Of a stretch of 64,000 bases of DNA, positions 44,799-53,805 are shown piece by piece (the stretch's first letter is position 1; the number at the start of each line of letters is the position of its first letter). Source of the DNA: Flavobacterium antarcticum DSM 19726. Lineage in GTDB: Bacteria; Bacteroidota; Bacteroidia; Flavobacteriales; Flavobacteriaceae. The translations under genes and the position numbers were made by a program. The notes below the pieces were generated by a model, which was given only the letters and a program-made list of their open reading frames with translations, did not search any database and had not been told where the DNA came from. The stretch covers positions 62,001 to 126,000 of the forward strand of contig NZ_ATTM01000006.1 of assembly GCF_000419685.1 (NCBI RefSeq), given 5' to 3'.

Positions 44799-46508
44799 AT
44801 GGAGAGTCCATTAATTTCATTGAAAACATACTTAGAAAAAGGTAAACCTTTTCGTATTCCTTATTATCAAAGAGGGTATGTTTGGGGCAAGTCAAGAGAC
44901 TCGCAAAAAAATTCTGTTCAATTTCTAATGGAGAGTATTGTGAACTGTTTTAAAAACAATACTGATTTATTTCTTCAAGGCGTAACTGTTTCAGAAAGCA
45001 CAACTGAAATCGAATTAATAGATGGTCAACAACGTACCACAGCTTTTTACTTACTCTTGCAATATTTGGGGTTCCAAGGTGATTTCACTATCGATTATCC
45101 GATTAGGATACAATCTCAGCACTTCCTTGATTCATTAAAAATCATGAGTACTGATGAAATCTTAAATAATTGTCTAGAAAATACTGAAGAACAGTATCAA
45201 GATATTTATTATTTCAAAAAGTCAATGAGAATCATTCATGAAAATCTTAAGGATGAAGACAAAGAAACTTTAATTAAATTTTTGATAAATGACGAGAAAG
45301 TGAAATTTCTCTATATCAATATTCAAAAAGAGAGAGCTACAACAATCTTTAAAATGATGAACGGTAATAAAGCCGAAATGAAAGCGGAAGAAGTCATCAA
45401 GGCTGAAATGTTACGATTAGTTTCCAATAGAGGAATTAATGAATTTGGAGTTGATCCAAAAGCGTTAGAAGCATTGAGATGGAATGAAAATCTTACTAGA
45501 AGTAAATATGCAAGGGAGTGGGACAAATGGTTGTATTGGTGGAATAAAGAGGACGTAAAAAAATTCTACCACACATCAAATGTTATGGGATTACTTGTTG
45601 AAACTTTCTTTTATTCGACACCAACCAAACTAGTTTTTAATTACGAAAATTTTAGAGATAATTTTTTAAGAGGAGGTGATAACACTTTACTTACTAAAGA
45701 AGCATTTTATAAATTGCGTCAACTTCAGAAAAAATTTGAAGATGTTTTTAATAGCTTTGATGAACTAGATGCAGAGAAAAGACTTCACAATAAAGTGGGA
45801 GCGATACAAACATTGTTTAGTTCTGATGACCGTAAAAAGTTTATTCAATCCTACTTTGCGAAAGAAAATAGTACAGACATAGACGAATTCTTAAAACTAG
45901 TTTATTTGGGTTTAAATTTTTCACAGATAGAAAATGTATTTAAGAAAACTGATACTAGTACGGCTGATTTAATTCAAATTAAAAAAGATGAATTATTATC
46001 GGTAATAGAAAATGATAATTTATATCCGGAACATAAAAACCAAGCATTTATTCAGTTACTTAGATTAAATGTTGAAGAAGACAATAAGCTTGGTAGAAAA
46101 TTTGACTTTTCAATTTGGAATGAGAAATCATTAGAACACATTTATCCGAAATCTAAAGTGTACCGTATGGAAGACGGTATATTAAAAAATGGTGCAAATA
46201 AAGAAATTAGCCATAGTGATATCAATGACACCTTTCTTAATCAAGAGGATTTTGCTGGAATTGGTAGCGAACATTGTATTGGCAATTTGGTGCTTCTTTA
46301 CGGTAATGAAAATTCAAGCTTTGGTGCGAAAGATTTTAATGATAAAAAAGCATATTATTTTGATTTTACTCCAACCAAACCATTCCGTAGCCGTCATTTA
46401 TTGCATACCATCTCTGTATTTGCACAAGAAAAATGGAAGGCTAAAGATATTCAAATCAACAAAAAAAAAATGATAACTGAAATTAAAACTTATTATGGAA
46501 TACTATAG
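44799..46508 (+). CDS. GmrSD-like DUF262/DUF1524 protein (type IV restriction family)
   Basis: The 569-residue protein has the DUF262 head RIPYYQRGYVW (18-28), ELIDGQQRTTAFYLLLQYL (about 72-90) and FKMMNGNKAEMKAEEVIKAEML. The C-terminal DUF1524 HNH-type nuclease has SLEHIYPKSK (about 444-453) and EHCIGNLVLLYGNENSSFG. In the characterised GmrSD, DUF262 binds or hydrolyses nucleotides and DUF1524 cuts phage DNA with modified, often glucosylated, cytosine. This single-chain form would do both. It overlaps the following DUF262 gene by 14 nt. Confidence 0.85.
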   Translation: MESPLISLKTYLEKGKPFRIPYYQRGYVWGKSRDSQKNSVQFLMESIVNCFKNNTDLFLQGVTVSESTTEIELIDGQQRTTAFYLLLQYLGFQGDFTIDYPIRIQSQHFLDSLKIMSTDEILNNCLENTEEQYQDIYYFKKSMRIIHENLKDEDKETLIKFLINDEKVKFLYINIQKERATTIFKMMNGNKAEMKAEEVIKAEMLRLVSNRGINEFGVDPKALEALRWNENLTRSKYAREWDKWLYWWNKEDVKKFYHTSNVMGLLVETFFYSTPTKLVFNYENFRDNFLRGGDNTLLTKEAFYKLRQLQKKFEDVFNSFDELDAEKRLHNKVGAIQTLFSSDDRKKFIQSYFAKENSTDIDEFLKLVYLGLNFSQIENVFKKTDTSTADLIQIKKDELLSVIENDNLYPEHKNQAFIQLLRLNVEEDNKLGRKFDFSIWNEKSLEHIYPKSKVYRMEDGILKNGANKEISHSDINDTFLNQEDFAGIGSEHCIGNLVLLYGNENSSFGAKDFNDKKAYYFDFTPTKPFRSRHLLHTISVFAQEKWKAKDIQINKKKMITEIKTYYGIL

Positions 46509-48693
46509 CTTAGTTACTGGTGAGGTATGTACATTGCATAAACTTTTTTCAAAAGATAATGTAGTTATTATTCCTGATCTTCAAAGAGATTATTGTTGGG
46601 GTACAATAACGATTGATAAAAATTTAGTTCGAGATTTTGTTAGAAACATTAGGGATAATGATAAATCAGATTTAAGCTTAGGACTCATATATGGTTATGA
46701 AGCTCCGGTAGGACATATTCAACTTTGTGATGGGCAACAACGCATTACCACATTATTTTTGCTATTAGGCTTGATAAACAAAAAAAGTAATAATGCCTTT
46801 CAAAATCAATTGATATCCATTTTTGAGCTAGAGAAAGATGATAAAGATCCTTACCTTCAGTATTCTATTCGTGAAAGTTCACTATATTTTTTAAGTGATT
46901 TAGTATGTAATTTTTTTATCGCTAAAAATCATTTAAAAGTTGTTGATATTAAATCACAGACTTGGTATTTTAAAGACTATGATCTTGATCCAAGTATTCA
47001 AAGTATGATTAGTGCATTAACGACAATTGAGGAAGAAATCAATGTTGTTAATATTCTTAATTTTGGGGAACGTATTATTAATGGTTTGTCATTTATTTAT
47101 TATGACTTGGGCACGAGAGCAGCAGGTGAAGAAACATTTGTTGTGATTAATACCACTGGAGAACCGCTTACTGCAACTGAAAATTTAAAGCCGCTCTTTA
47201 TTGATGCTCACGACATTGAAAATCATGAAATTTGTAGTGAGAAGTGGGAAGAATGGGAAACTTGGTTTTGGAAAAATAGAATAGGTTCTGGCGAAAAAAA
47301 GAATGATACTGCAGATAATGGTTTAAGAGAGTTTTTAAGATGGATTACCCTTTTAACCACTAAGGATAAAGACTGTTTTATAAAAATTCAGGAAACAGGT
47401 TACTTTGAATTTGACATTAATTTGAAGTATACGGATGTAGATGCTTACTTTAAAATAGTCAAATATTTATTTGAGGATACTACTTTATTTAAAACTAAAC
47501 TAGACTGGTTGGCTCCAAGTAAAAATGACAAAAACGGTAACAGTAATAATCAAATTGACTGGTTTAGATTATTGCCCGTTATAGCATATATCAAACGATT
47601 TGGCAAAGAGAACCACCGAAAAGTAAGTAGAATAAAAACTTTCTTCAAAAACCTTTCAAGAATAGAAAACGTATCAAGAGCTATGGGGCCTTCATTGCCT
47701 GAAGCAATTAATTTGATCTATAACATGCCTACTGATGACATTGCTGAAATAGTGAAGTTAACTACAGTATCAAATCAAATTCTTACTGATGAAGAAAAAA
47801 CCAAGTTCAATTTATATTTACAACATCCTGAAAAAAGAATTGAAATAGAGAATACTTTTTGGAAAGCAGAAGAACATAATATCTTGAGAGGAGAAATAAT
47901 AGCTTTACTAAATTGGGCTACTACAGATAACACCTTTGATTTTTACCAATTTAATGAGTTTTTTAGAGTATTCGGTTATTTGTTCCACGATACTCTGAAA
48001 TATTCTGAATTGGATATAACTAGAAGAGCATTACTTACTAGAAATTTAGATGGTTTTCCAAGAATATTTAAAGGAAATACAAATACTTCGTTCTGTTGGG
48101 AGTCCTCAGACTGGCAAACTTTAATTAAAGATAACGAGGCAAAATTCGGGAACTTTTTAAAAGAATTAATTCACGCATCCGATATGGATATACAATTACA
48201 AAAAATGATTTTAGAAAACGATCCAAATAAGGAATGGGATGAGTTTGTTAAAATACCTGAATTACTGCAGTTTTGTCATAAAAAAAATATTCAATGGCAC
48301 TCTCCGAAAGGATGGTTTTTGTTAAGCGGAAAGGCAATGAGTGGAGCTTATGCAAACCTTATGTCATATAGAATGTATCTCGATATGCGATCTGCACCAT
48401 TTTGGGATTCTACTAAATGGAAACTTACTTATTATGACAGAGATGGAACATGTTCTGTATTTTATAATACTGAATTTAATATAGTAGTCGATATCGTATA
48501 TTGTAGTAATCTACAATACAAATTGGAAGTTTTTAGAAGAGATATTAGTTTTGAAGATACAAAAAATGATCTATCATCTTTATCTAAAAGTTTAAATTTG
48601 TTTTGGAACGGAGAGCGATATGTTTCTGATCAAATTGATAAAAAAGATAGTATAGAGTTAATTAAGAGAGTACAACAGTTTGGTTTCTCCTAG
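46495..48693 (+). CDS. Second DUF262 protein, long form with an unknown C-terminus
   Basis: The 732-residue protein starts inside the end of the previous gene. The DUF262 blocks are VIIPDLQRDYCWG (25-37), LCDGQQRITTLFLLLGL (about 77-93) and FVVINTTGEPLTATENLKPLF. No DUF1524 His-x-x-Pro motif is found. The last 250 residues (about 480-732) hold a Trp-rich region ending with SAPFWDSTKWKLTYYDRDGTCSV and form an unrecognised domain. Two unequal DUF262 proteins in one transcript suggest a partner arrangement in which only the first has the nuclease. Confidence 0.75.
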   Translation: MEYYSLVTGEVCTLHKLFSKDNVVIIPDLQRDYCWGTITIDKNLVRDFVRNIRDNDKSDLSLGLIYGYEAPVGHIQLCDGQQRITTLFLLLGLINKKSNNAFQNQLISIFELEKDDKDPYLQYSIRESSLYFLSDLVCNFFIAKNHLKVVDIKSQTWYFKDYDLDPSIQSMISALTTIEEEINVVNILNFGERIINGLSFIYYDLGTRAAGEETFVVINTTGEPLTATENLKPLFIDAHDIENHEICSEKWEEWETWFWKNRIGSGEKKNDTADNGLREFLRWITLLTTKDKDCFIKIQETGYFEFDINLKYTDVDAYFKIVKYLFEDTTLFKTKLDWLAPSKNDKNGNSNNQIDWFRLLPVIAYIKRFGKENHRKVSRIKTFFKNLSRIENVSRAMGPSLPEAINLIYNMPTDDIAEIVKLTTVSNQILTDEEKTKFNLYLQHPEKRIEIENTFWKAEEHNILRGEIIALLNWATTDNTFDFYQFNEFFRVFGYLFHDTLKYSELDITRRALLTRNLDGFPRIFKGNTNTSFCWESSDWQTLIKDNEAKFGNFLKELIHASDMDIQLQKMILENDPNKEWDEFVKIPELLQFCHKKNIQWHSPKGWFLLSGKAMSGAYANLMSYRMYLDMRSAPFWDSTKWKLTYYDRDGTCSVFYNTEFNIVVDIVYCSNLQYKLEVFRRDISFEDTKNDLSSLSKSLNLFWNGERYVSDQIDKKDSIELIKRVQQFGFS

Positions 48694-48763
48694 TATTAAA
48701 AAAAGAAAAACTCTATTACTCAATTTGTAAAATATTTTTTTCTTGTAGCATAAGTAAAGATAA

Positions 48764-48799
48764 AACAATTCAAACGCCTCCATTTTGGATTGAATTGTT
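48764..48799. terminator. Hairpin after the DUF262 operon
   Basis: AACAATTCAA and TTGAATTGTT make a perfect 10-bp stem with a 16-nt loop that can pair further (TCC/GGA). No T-run follows on the plus strand, so it may be a weak terminator or an RNA-stabilising hairpin. Confidence 0.45.
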
Positions 48800-48850
48800 G
48801 TATGGTTTAGTTCATAGAGATTATTCGTTAATCAAAAATTATAACACAAC

Positions 48851-48883
48851 GACACAGTATGTCATTCACACCCATTACATTTG
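48851..48883 (+). promoter_or_regulatory. Promoter and candidate operator of the first WYL regulator
   Basis: TACATTTG at 48876-48883 is an exact TAnnTTTG -7 box, 17 nt before the ATG. GACACAGTATGTC at 48851-48863 is an inverted repeat covering the expected -33 position. WYL regulators of the BrxR/CapW kind repress their own promoters through inverted repeats, so self-control is a reasonable inference. Confidence 0.45.
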
Positions 48884-48900
48884 ACTTTAAATTATAAGCG

Positions 48901-49791
48901 ATGGCGAAAAGAGAATACATACAGAGGCACTTATTAATTGCGAGAAGACTAAAAGCCAAGCCATCGACTTATGATGAAATTAAAGACTTTTTGATTCAAG
49001 AGCAGGAAGTAACAGGTGATAATTTCAGCATTTCAAAGCGCACGCTTCAACGCGATTTTAGCGACATCAATTCCATTTATGGTATTGAGATTACCTACAA
49101 TAAAAAAGAACGTTGGTATGAGATTAGTGAAGAAGTGGAAGAAAAACCATTTGAACGTATTTTAGAGGCTTTTGAAACTTTAAGTGCGTTGAATTTTTCA
49201 AACCAAGTTTCGAGCAAACTCATTTTAGAAAAACGAGGTAATAAAGGAACGGAATTTATCAACGGTTTGCTGTATTCCATTGACAATAATTTTGAAATCA
49301 ACATTACACACCACAGCTTTTGGAAAGAAGAACCCGAAGTAAGAACCCTCCACCCTATTGCCGTAAAGGAATCGCAAAACCGTTGGTACTTAATTGCCTT
49401 CGATACGGTAAAAAATGATTTTAGAAATTTTGGATTGGATCGAATTAAAAGTTTAGACTTTACTTCTAAAATATTTAGATCGATTACATTTGATACAGCT
49501 GAAAATTATCAACATGCCTTTGGCGTAGAAACCTATGAACCAGCAACTAAAATCATATTAGCAGTTGATCTCTTCCAATCCAAATACATTAAATCACTTC
49601 CTTTGCACGCTTCTCAAAGAGTGATTTTTGAAAATGAAACTATTTGCAGATTCGAATATTTTATGCATCCCACTCACGATTTGATGATGGAAATTCTGAA
49701 ATACGGAGAATTGGTAAAAGTCGAAGAACCATTAGGTTTTCAAACAGATGTGAAAAATAAGATAAAAGCCATGACTAAATTGTACAAATAA
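48901..49791 (+). CDS. WYL-domain transcriptional regulator (first)
   Basis: The 296-residue protein has an N-terminal winged helix (about 1-75: AKREYIQRHLLIARRLKAKPSTYDEIKDFL, then SKRTLQRDFSDINSIYGIEI). The WYL domain (about 125-200) contains LHPIAVKESQNRWYLIAFD. A WCX C-terminal domain (about 215-296) has PLHASQRVIFENETICRFEYF. WYL domains bind nucleic acid or nucleotides. In BREX (BrxR) and CBASS (CapW) such regulators hold defence genes off until phage attack. It lies 1 nt before the exonuclease gene and resembles the second WYL protein (54650-55561) along its whole length. Confidence 0.88.
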   Translation: MAKREYIQRHLLIARRLKAKPSTYDEIKDFLIQEQEVTGDNFSISKRTLQRDFSDINSIYGIEITYNKKERWYEISEEVEEKPFERILEAFETLSALNFSNQVSSKLILEKRGNKGTEFINGLLYSIDNNFEINITHHSFWKEEPEVRTLHPIAVKESQNRWYLIAFDTVKNDFRNFGLDRIKSLDFTSKIFRSITFDTAENYQHAFGVETYEPATKIILAVDLFQSKYIKSLPLHASQRVIFENETICRFEYFMHPTHDLMMEILKYGELVKVEEPLGFQTDVKNKIKAMTKLYK

Positions 49792-49792
49792 G

Positions 49793-50266
49793 ATGCACAC
49801 ATTTACAGCTATAGATTTTGAAACCGCACAAGGCTACCGTTGGAGCATTTGTCAAGTAGGATTAATACGGGTTGAAAATGGAGTGATTACTAAAGAACTC
49901 AATATTTTGGTGCAACCGCCTGACAATTATTATTGGGCACAATTTACCGCTATTCACGGAATTAAAGCGAAAGACACCATCAAATCGCCAACCTTTAACC
50001 AAATTTGGAATCAAATGGCGCCTTACATCGAAAATCAAAATATCATCGCACATAACGGTTTTGGATTTGACTTTCCTGTTTTAAGCAAAACATTGGAATA
50101 TTATGGAATGCAAACGCCAGAATATAATAAGTTTTGCACGTATAAAATTTACAAATCTAATCTAGCCAATTGTTGCCAAGAACACAACATTCCTTTAAAC
50201 CATCATGATGCATTAAGTGACGCAAAAGCATGTGCAGAATTGTATTTGAGACATTTAAATAGATAA
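49793..50266 (+). CDS. DEDDh 3'-5' exonuclease (DnaQ-like)
   Basis: The 157-residue protein is a stand-alone exonuclease domain. Exo I is TAIDFETAQ (about 4-12, metal ligands Asp and Glu), Exo II is NGFGFDFPVLSK (about 83-94), and Exo III is HDALSDAKACAEL (about 142-154) with the His of the DEDDh type. It degrades single-stranded or nicked DNA or RNA ends from the 3' side. It is co-transcribed with the WYL regulator upstream. It could be a housekeeping-type repair nuclease carried along, or a defence effector. Confidence 0.88.
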   Translation: MHTFTAIDFETAQGYRWSICQVGLIRVENGVITKELNILVQPPDNYYWAQFTAIHGIKAKDTIKSPTFNQIWNQMAPYIENQNIIAHNGFGFDFPVLSKTLEYYGMQTPEYNKFCTYKIYKSNLANCCQEHNIPLNHHDALSDAKACAELYLRHLNR

Positions 50267-50433
50267 GCTGAAACAGTTCGATTTTCAGACTTAAATTTTC
50301 CAAGACCTATTTAAAAAATGACACAGATTGCACTAATTTTCACAGATTAAATCCTGATACTATTTTTAATCTTTGGCAATAAAATTTAGAAACTTAAGCG
50401 AAATAGATATAATTCTAAAAATTAATTTCACAG

Positions 50434-50467
50434 CGACACACCTTGACGGGGTGTCGTTTTATTTTTG
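50434..50467 (+). promoter_or_regulatory. Promoter and inverted repeat before the AAA+ ATPase gene
   Basis: CGACACACC and GGGGTGTCG (50434-50456) pair around TTGAC and run directly into the -7 box TATTTTTG (50460-50467). The same GACAC half-site occurs in the repeat ahead of the first WYL gene, also placed over the -33 region. It could be a shared operator; since T residues follow the stem it could also end the WYL-exonuclease transcript. Confidence 0.45.
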
Positions 50468-50491
50468 TTCCATACTAATAAAAGCAAAGTC

Positions 50492-52153
50492 ATGGAAAAG
50501 AACCAAACAACCATTTTAAAAGCATTAGAAAAAGTGTATTTCATTTCGGAGAAGTCAAATTTAGATTTGAAAGTCTTCCATGATGTTACCAACGAGATCA
50601 AACAGATTTCGCACTATTTTCAAATTGATGAAATCCAAAGTATACTTCTAGCCACATTTTTTAGTCTCTCGTGTTTTGAGGAAGTAGAACCTAGTGAGGT
50701 AATTACCTACTTAGGAATGAAAAAAATTGAATTTCTTCCCTATGTGAGCCAAGTACAATTCTTAGTAGACAAAAATATTCTAGAACGAACAACGAATCGG
50801 AACTACATTAGAGAAGATTATGTCGTTGGCAAACACGTTGTTGATTATATTATCGAAAATAAACCTATTCCTAGGCACTTGATTGAAATTCAAACTAAAG
50901 TAGATTCCTTTTTCGAGTTTTTAAGTGATTTAGATAAGTTAAGTGTGAAGAAAGACAACGAAGAAATTCGGCATATTTATTTTGTCAATCAATTTCGCCA
51001 GTTGCTTACTAAAAACCGAAAATATAAGCTTGTTCAATTTGTCATAGAAAAATTGGAACTCATTGATTCCTTCATTTTCTTCGATGTGATTATTGACGCC
51101 ATGACCTTTGGAACAAATGATTTTCATTCAAGTTTAGAAAGTACCGTCGGAGATTATACCGCACGAGAATCAGATACTTTTCGGTACATCACTACTTTTT
51201 TAGAAGGAAAAACAAAGTTAAATACACTGAATTTAATTGAAAAGGATAACACGCAATTTGCAAACAAACATCGGATTCAATTAACGAAAAAAGCTTTGAA
51301 ATACTTACTTGATATGGAAGGGATTAGCATAAGCAGCGGGTCTAGTGTTAATAACAAATTAGTATATGCAGAGAAAATTCAGAAAAAAAGTTTGCACTAT
51401 AACCTTTCCGAACAAAAACAACTGGAGCCTCTTTTGAAAAGTATGCCGCATCGCTCCTTTACGGATTTGCAAAAACGTCTACAGGAAAGTAGCATGCCAA
51501 AGGGCTTAACCGCACTATTGTATGGAGCGCCAGGAACTGGAAAAACCGAAACCGTTTACCAACTGGCTAAAAAATACAACCGTGCGATTTTTAAAGTTGA
51601 AATCGCGGACACAAAGTCAATGTGGTTTGGCGAAAGTCAGAAATTAGTTAAGAAGATTTTTACGGACTATTACGAATACAAAAAACAAGAAAAAATTTGT
51701 CCAATCCTGCTTTTTAATGAAGCTGATGCAGTAATTGGCAAAAGAAAAAACGCAGGCTCCTCTTCAACTTCCGATACAGAAAATGCGATCCAAAATATCC
51801 TACTAGAAGAATTAGAAAACTTTGACGGAATTATGTTTGCCACTTCTAACTTGATCAAGAATATTGATCCCGCTTTTGAGAGAAGGTTTTTGTTTAAAAT
51901 ACAATTCGAGGTGCCAAGCACTGAAAACGCAGCTAAAATTTGGAGAGCAAAACTTCCTATACTGACAAAGAAAGAGTCCGAATTTTTGGCTACAAAGTTC
52001 AATTTTTCCGGTGGCGAAATGGAAAACATAGCAAGAAAATACGTTATGGAAGAAGTAGTTTTAGGCACAAAAGTAGATTTTAGTAAAATTAATTCGTTCT
52101 GTGAAAATGAAAAATGGAGTGAGAAAAATACCTCGACAAAAATCGGTTTCTAA
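50492..52153 (+). CDS. AAA+ ATPase with an unknown N-terminal domain
   Basis: From the ATG at 50492 the protein has 553 residues; the in-frame TTG at 50465 overlaps the promoter. The first 310 residues are helical with no known motif. The classical AAA+ module follows: Walker A LLYGAPGTGKTE (345-352), Walker B ILLFNEAD (408-412, Asn in place of the usual first Asp), a Ser/Thr-rich pore-loop neighbour (GSSSTSDTENAIQNILL) and the Arg finger pair DPAFERRFLF (463-465). This layout resembles the Cdc48/FtsH-like remodelling clade. Two small genes follow within 40 nt each and probably share the transcript. Confidence 0.8.
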   Translation: MEKNQTTILKALEKVYFISEKSNLDLKVFHDVTNEIKQISHYFQIDEIQSILLATFFSLSCFEEVEPSEVITYLGMKKIEFLPYVSQVQFLVDKNILERTTNRNYIREDYVVGKHVVDYIIENKPIPRHLIEIQTKVDSFFEFLSDLDKLSVKKDNEEIRHIYFVNQFRQLLTKNRKYKLVQFVIEKLELIDSFIFFDVIIDAMTFGTNDFHSSLESTVGDYTARESDTFRYITTFLEGKTKLNTLNLIEKDNTQFANKHRIQLTKKALKYLLDMEGISISSGSSVNNKLVYAEKIQKKSLHYNLSEQKQLEPLLKSMPHRSFTDLQKRLQESSMPKGLTALLYGAPGTGKTETVYQLAKKYNRAIFKVEIADTKSMWFGESQKLVKKIFTDYYEYKKQEKICPILLFNEADAVIGKRKNAGSSSTSDTENAIQNILLEELENFDGIMFATSNLIKNIDPAFERRFLFKIQFEVPSTENAAKIWRAKLPILTKKESEFLATKFNFSGGEMENIARKYVMEEVVLGTKVDFSKINSFCENEKWSEKNTSTKIGF

Positions 52154-52189
52154 TCATAAACATAACCTCACATTACAAAAATTTAATAA

Positions 52190-52441
52190 ATGATAACCAT
52201 GAAATACATACTAACCCGAGACGTCCTTATTTCCGAATGCAAATGGCTTCAACGTGACTTTCTAAAAGGAGAGATACTGTATTTGTATGAAGGTGCAACT
52301 TATAATTGCATTAGTAAACGTGGATTTCCATTTACGGAAAGTTTAGAAAGTAGTCCATTTTTTGAGATTCCACAAAATGCAGTTACCACATTGAGATACG
52401 ATATGGATGGAAATCCTATTGGGCCGTTTGAAGAAATCTAA
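52190..52441 (+). CDS. Small unknown protein behind the AAA+ ATPase
   Basis: The 83-residue protein (start 52190, or ATG 52199) is mostly beta in pattern: YILTRDVLISECKWLQRDFLKGEILYLYEGATYNCISKRGFPFT, ending MDGNPIGPFEEI. The SH3-like strand order and the GNPIGPFEEI end are noticeable, but I do not recognise the family. It lies 36 nt after the ATPase gene and 33 nt before the next gene. Confidence 0.6.
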   Translation: MITMKYILTRDVLISECKWLQRDFLKGEILYLYEGATYNCISKRGFPFTESLESSPFFEIPQNAVTTLRYDMDGNPIGPFEEI

Positions 52442-52474
52442 TTTCAAAAACGCTTTTAAAAACAATTATTACTC

Positions 52475-53050
52475 ATGAAAAATGTAAATAATAATCTCAA
52501 AATAAATCTTATCGGTGAGACTTGGAAACTAAAGCAGATTCTGTTGAATGCAGACGAAAAGATGTTCTGGTTGAAAACAGCAGAGAAACTTCGTAAACCA
52601 TTATTTGAAGCCATTATTGATCCATTTTTTTATCATTATCTAAATGACAAAAAAATTAAATCTTTTGAAGATACAAGTGGATTTAATTTAGAAGGATTGT
52701 TTAATAACAATAAGAATCAAATTGAAATTTGGTACGGAGGAAAAAAGGTTCAGAAACTTATAATGAATGAATTAGATAACTCATTATTACTTTTTCCGCT
52801 CTTTACGGTTTCAGTGAAGGATATTCCTGAAACATTACCGGCTAGTATTTATGTAGAACAAATGGAAATTGGACTTTTTGGAAGTTTTGAAATTAAACGG
52901 TTAAACCAATTTAAAATAGAAGATTTAGAGTTCAAATTAATTAATTTCCAAAATAAAAGAATATTACAAAATTTAATCTATGAAAATCAGCTTATTACAT
53001 GCAATAAGAAAGACACATTAATAACTTCTCAAAATAGTTTTGAAATATAA
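52475..53050 (+). CDS. Unknown 191-residue protein
   Basis: The protein has no signal peptide or known motif. It alternates short charged helices with beta stretches (LLLFPLFTVSVKDIPETLPASIYVEQMEIGLFGSFEI). It follows the 83-residue gene closely and may be part of the AAA+ ATPase unit. After it, 198 nt without a gene separate it from the phosphatase; I see no promoter match there. Confidence 0.55.
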   Translation: MKNVNNNLKINLIGETWKLKQILLNADEKMFWLKTAEKLRKPLFEAIIDPFFYHYLNDKKIKSFEDTSGFNLEGLFNNNKNQIEIWYGGKKVQKLIMNELDNSLLLFPLFTVSVKDIPETLPASIYVEQMEIGLFGSFEIKRLNQFKIEDLEFKLINFQNKRILQNLIYENQLITCNKKDTLITSQNSFEI

Positions 53051-53248
53051 CTAGGTTTATTGTAGAGAGAAATTCGAAAATAACTGCTGTCATTAATTCT
53101 GAAAATTGTAAGCCGTTGATCACTTATTACACAGAATTTAGTACAATAAAATTTTAGCAACTGATGATGAGGGAAAAATACAAGGAACAGGGGAAAGCTG
53201 TTTTCTGATAAAAATCATTTTAAAATAATTAATCAATAGATATCTATA

Positions 53249-53713
53249 ATGAAACAAATTCGTGCCTTACCAAAAATGATTTTTGACGAACACTTTAACG
53301 ACGAGCTTTTTAAATACTACAGTTTCGGTGCGTTTATTTCTATTTTAGACTGCGATAGTACGGAAACAAAATATAACACAGCAATTGAGAATTTCTTGCA
53401 AGTGAAAATGTGGGATATCGAGGAAGATATAGTTGAGAAAGGAAAGCTACAATATCTAAAACCGTCTGACTCGGAACTTAAACGAATTGTATATTTCATA
53501 AATCAGCATAAAGATAAATCAGCATTTATAATTCATTGTTCAGCCGGAATTTCGCGCAGCGGTGCTGTTGCAACTTTTTTGTATGATAAATTTTTAATGG
53601 AAGTAGACAAAGAAGTGTTTAGAAGAGAGAATAAATTTATAAGTCCGAATTTGTACATATTACACAGATTGAAGGTATTAGATAGTAAAGAATGTATAAA
53701 CAATCCCGCTTAA
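53249..53713 (+). CDS. Cysteine-based (dual-specificity-like) protein phosphatase
   Basis: The 154-residue protein has the PTP signature HCSAGISRSG (96-105: nucleophile Cys97, phosphate-binding Arg103) after a beta strand (AFIIHC). Asp residues around 57-60 (WDIEED) are placed where the general-acid loop of the family lies. The small size fits the dual-specificity or tyrosine phosphatase fold, which also includes enzymes acting on RNA 5' ends or nucleotides. It is placed between the AAA+ unit and the SLOG-like gene. A kinase is not seen in the island, so the target is open. Confidence 0.82.
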   Translation: MKQIRALPKMIFDEHFNDELFKYYSFGAFISILDCDSTETKYNTAIENFLQVKMWDIEEDIVEKGKLQYLKPSDSELKRIVYFINQHKDKSAFIIHCSAGISRSGAVATFLYDKFLMEVDKEVFRRENKFISPNLYILHRLKVLDSKECINNPA

Positions 53714-53776
53714 TCAAAAACACACCAATAAATCTACACATTATCTGAAAACGTCATCACACGACGTCATCCAAAA

Positions 53777-53784
53777 TACCTTTG
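53777..53784 (+). promoter_or_regulatory. -7 box of the SLOG-like gene
   Basis: TACCTTTG fits TAnnTTTG, 22 nt before the ATG at 53806. Two copies of ACGTCATC lie just upstream (about 53750-53771) and might bind a regulator. Confidence 0.45.
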
Positions 53785-53805
53785 AAGTATTAAAAAGGTA
53801 TAATT

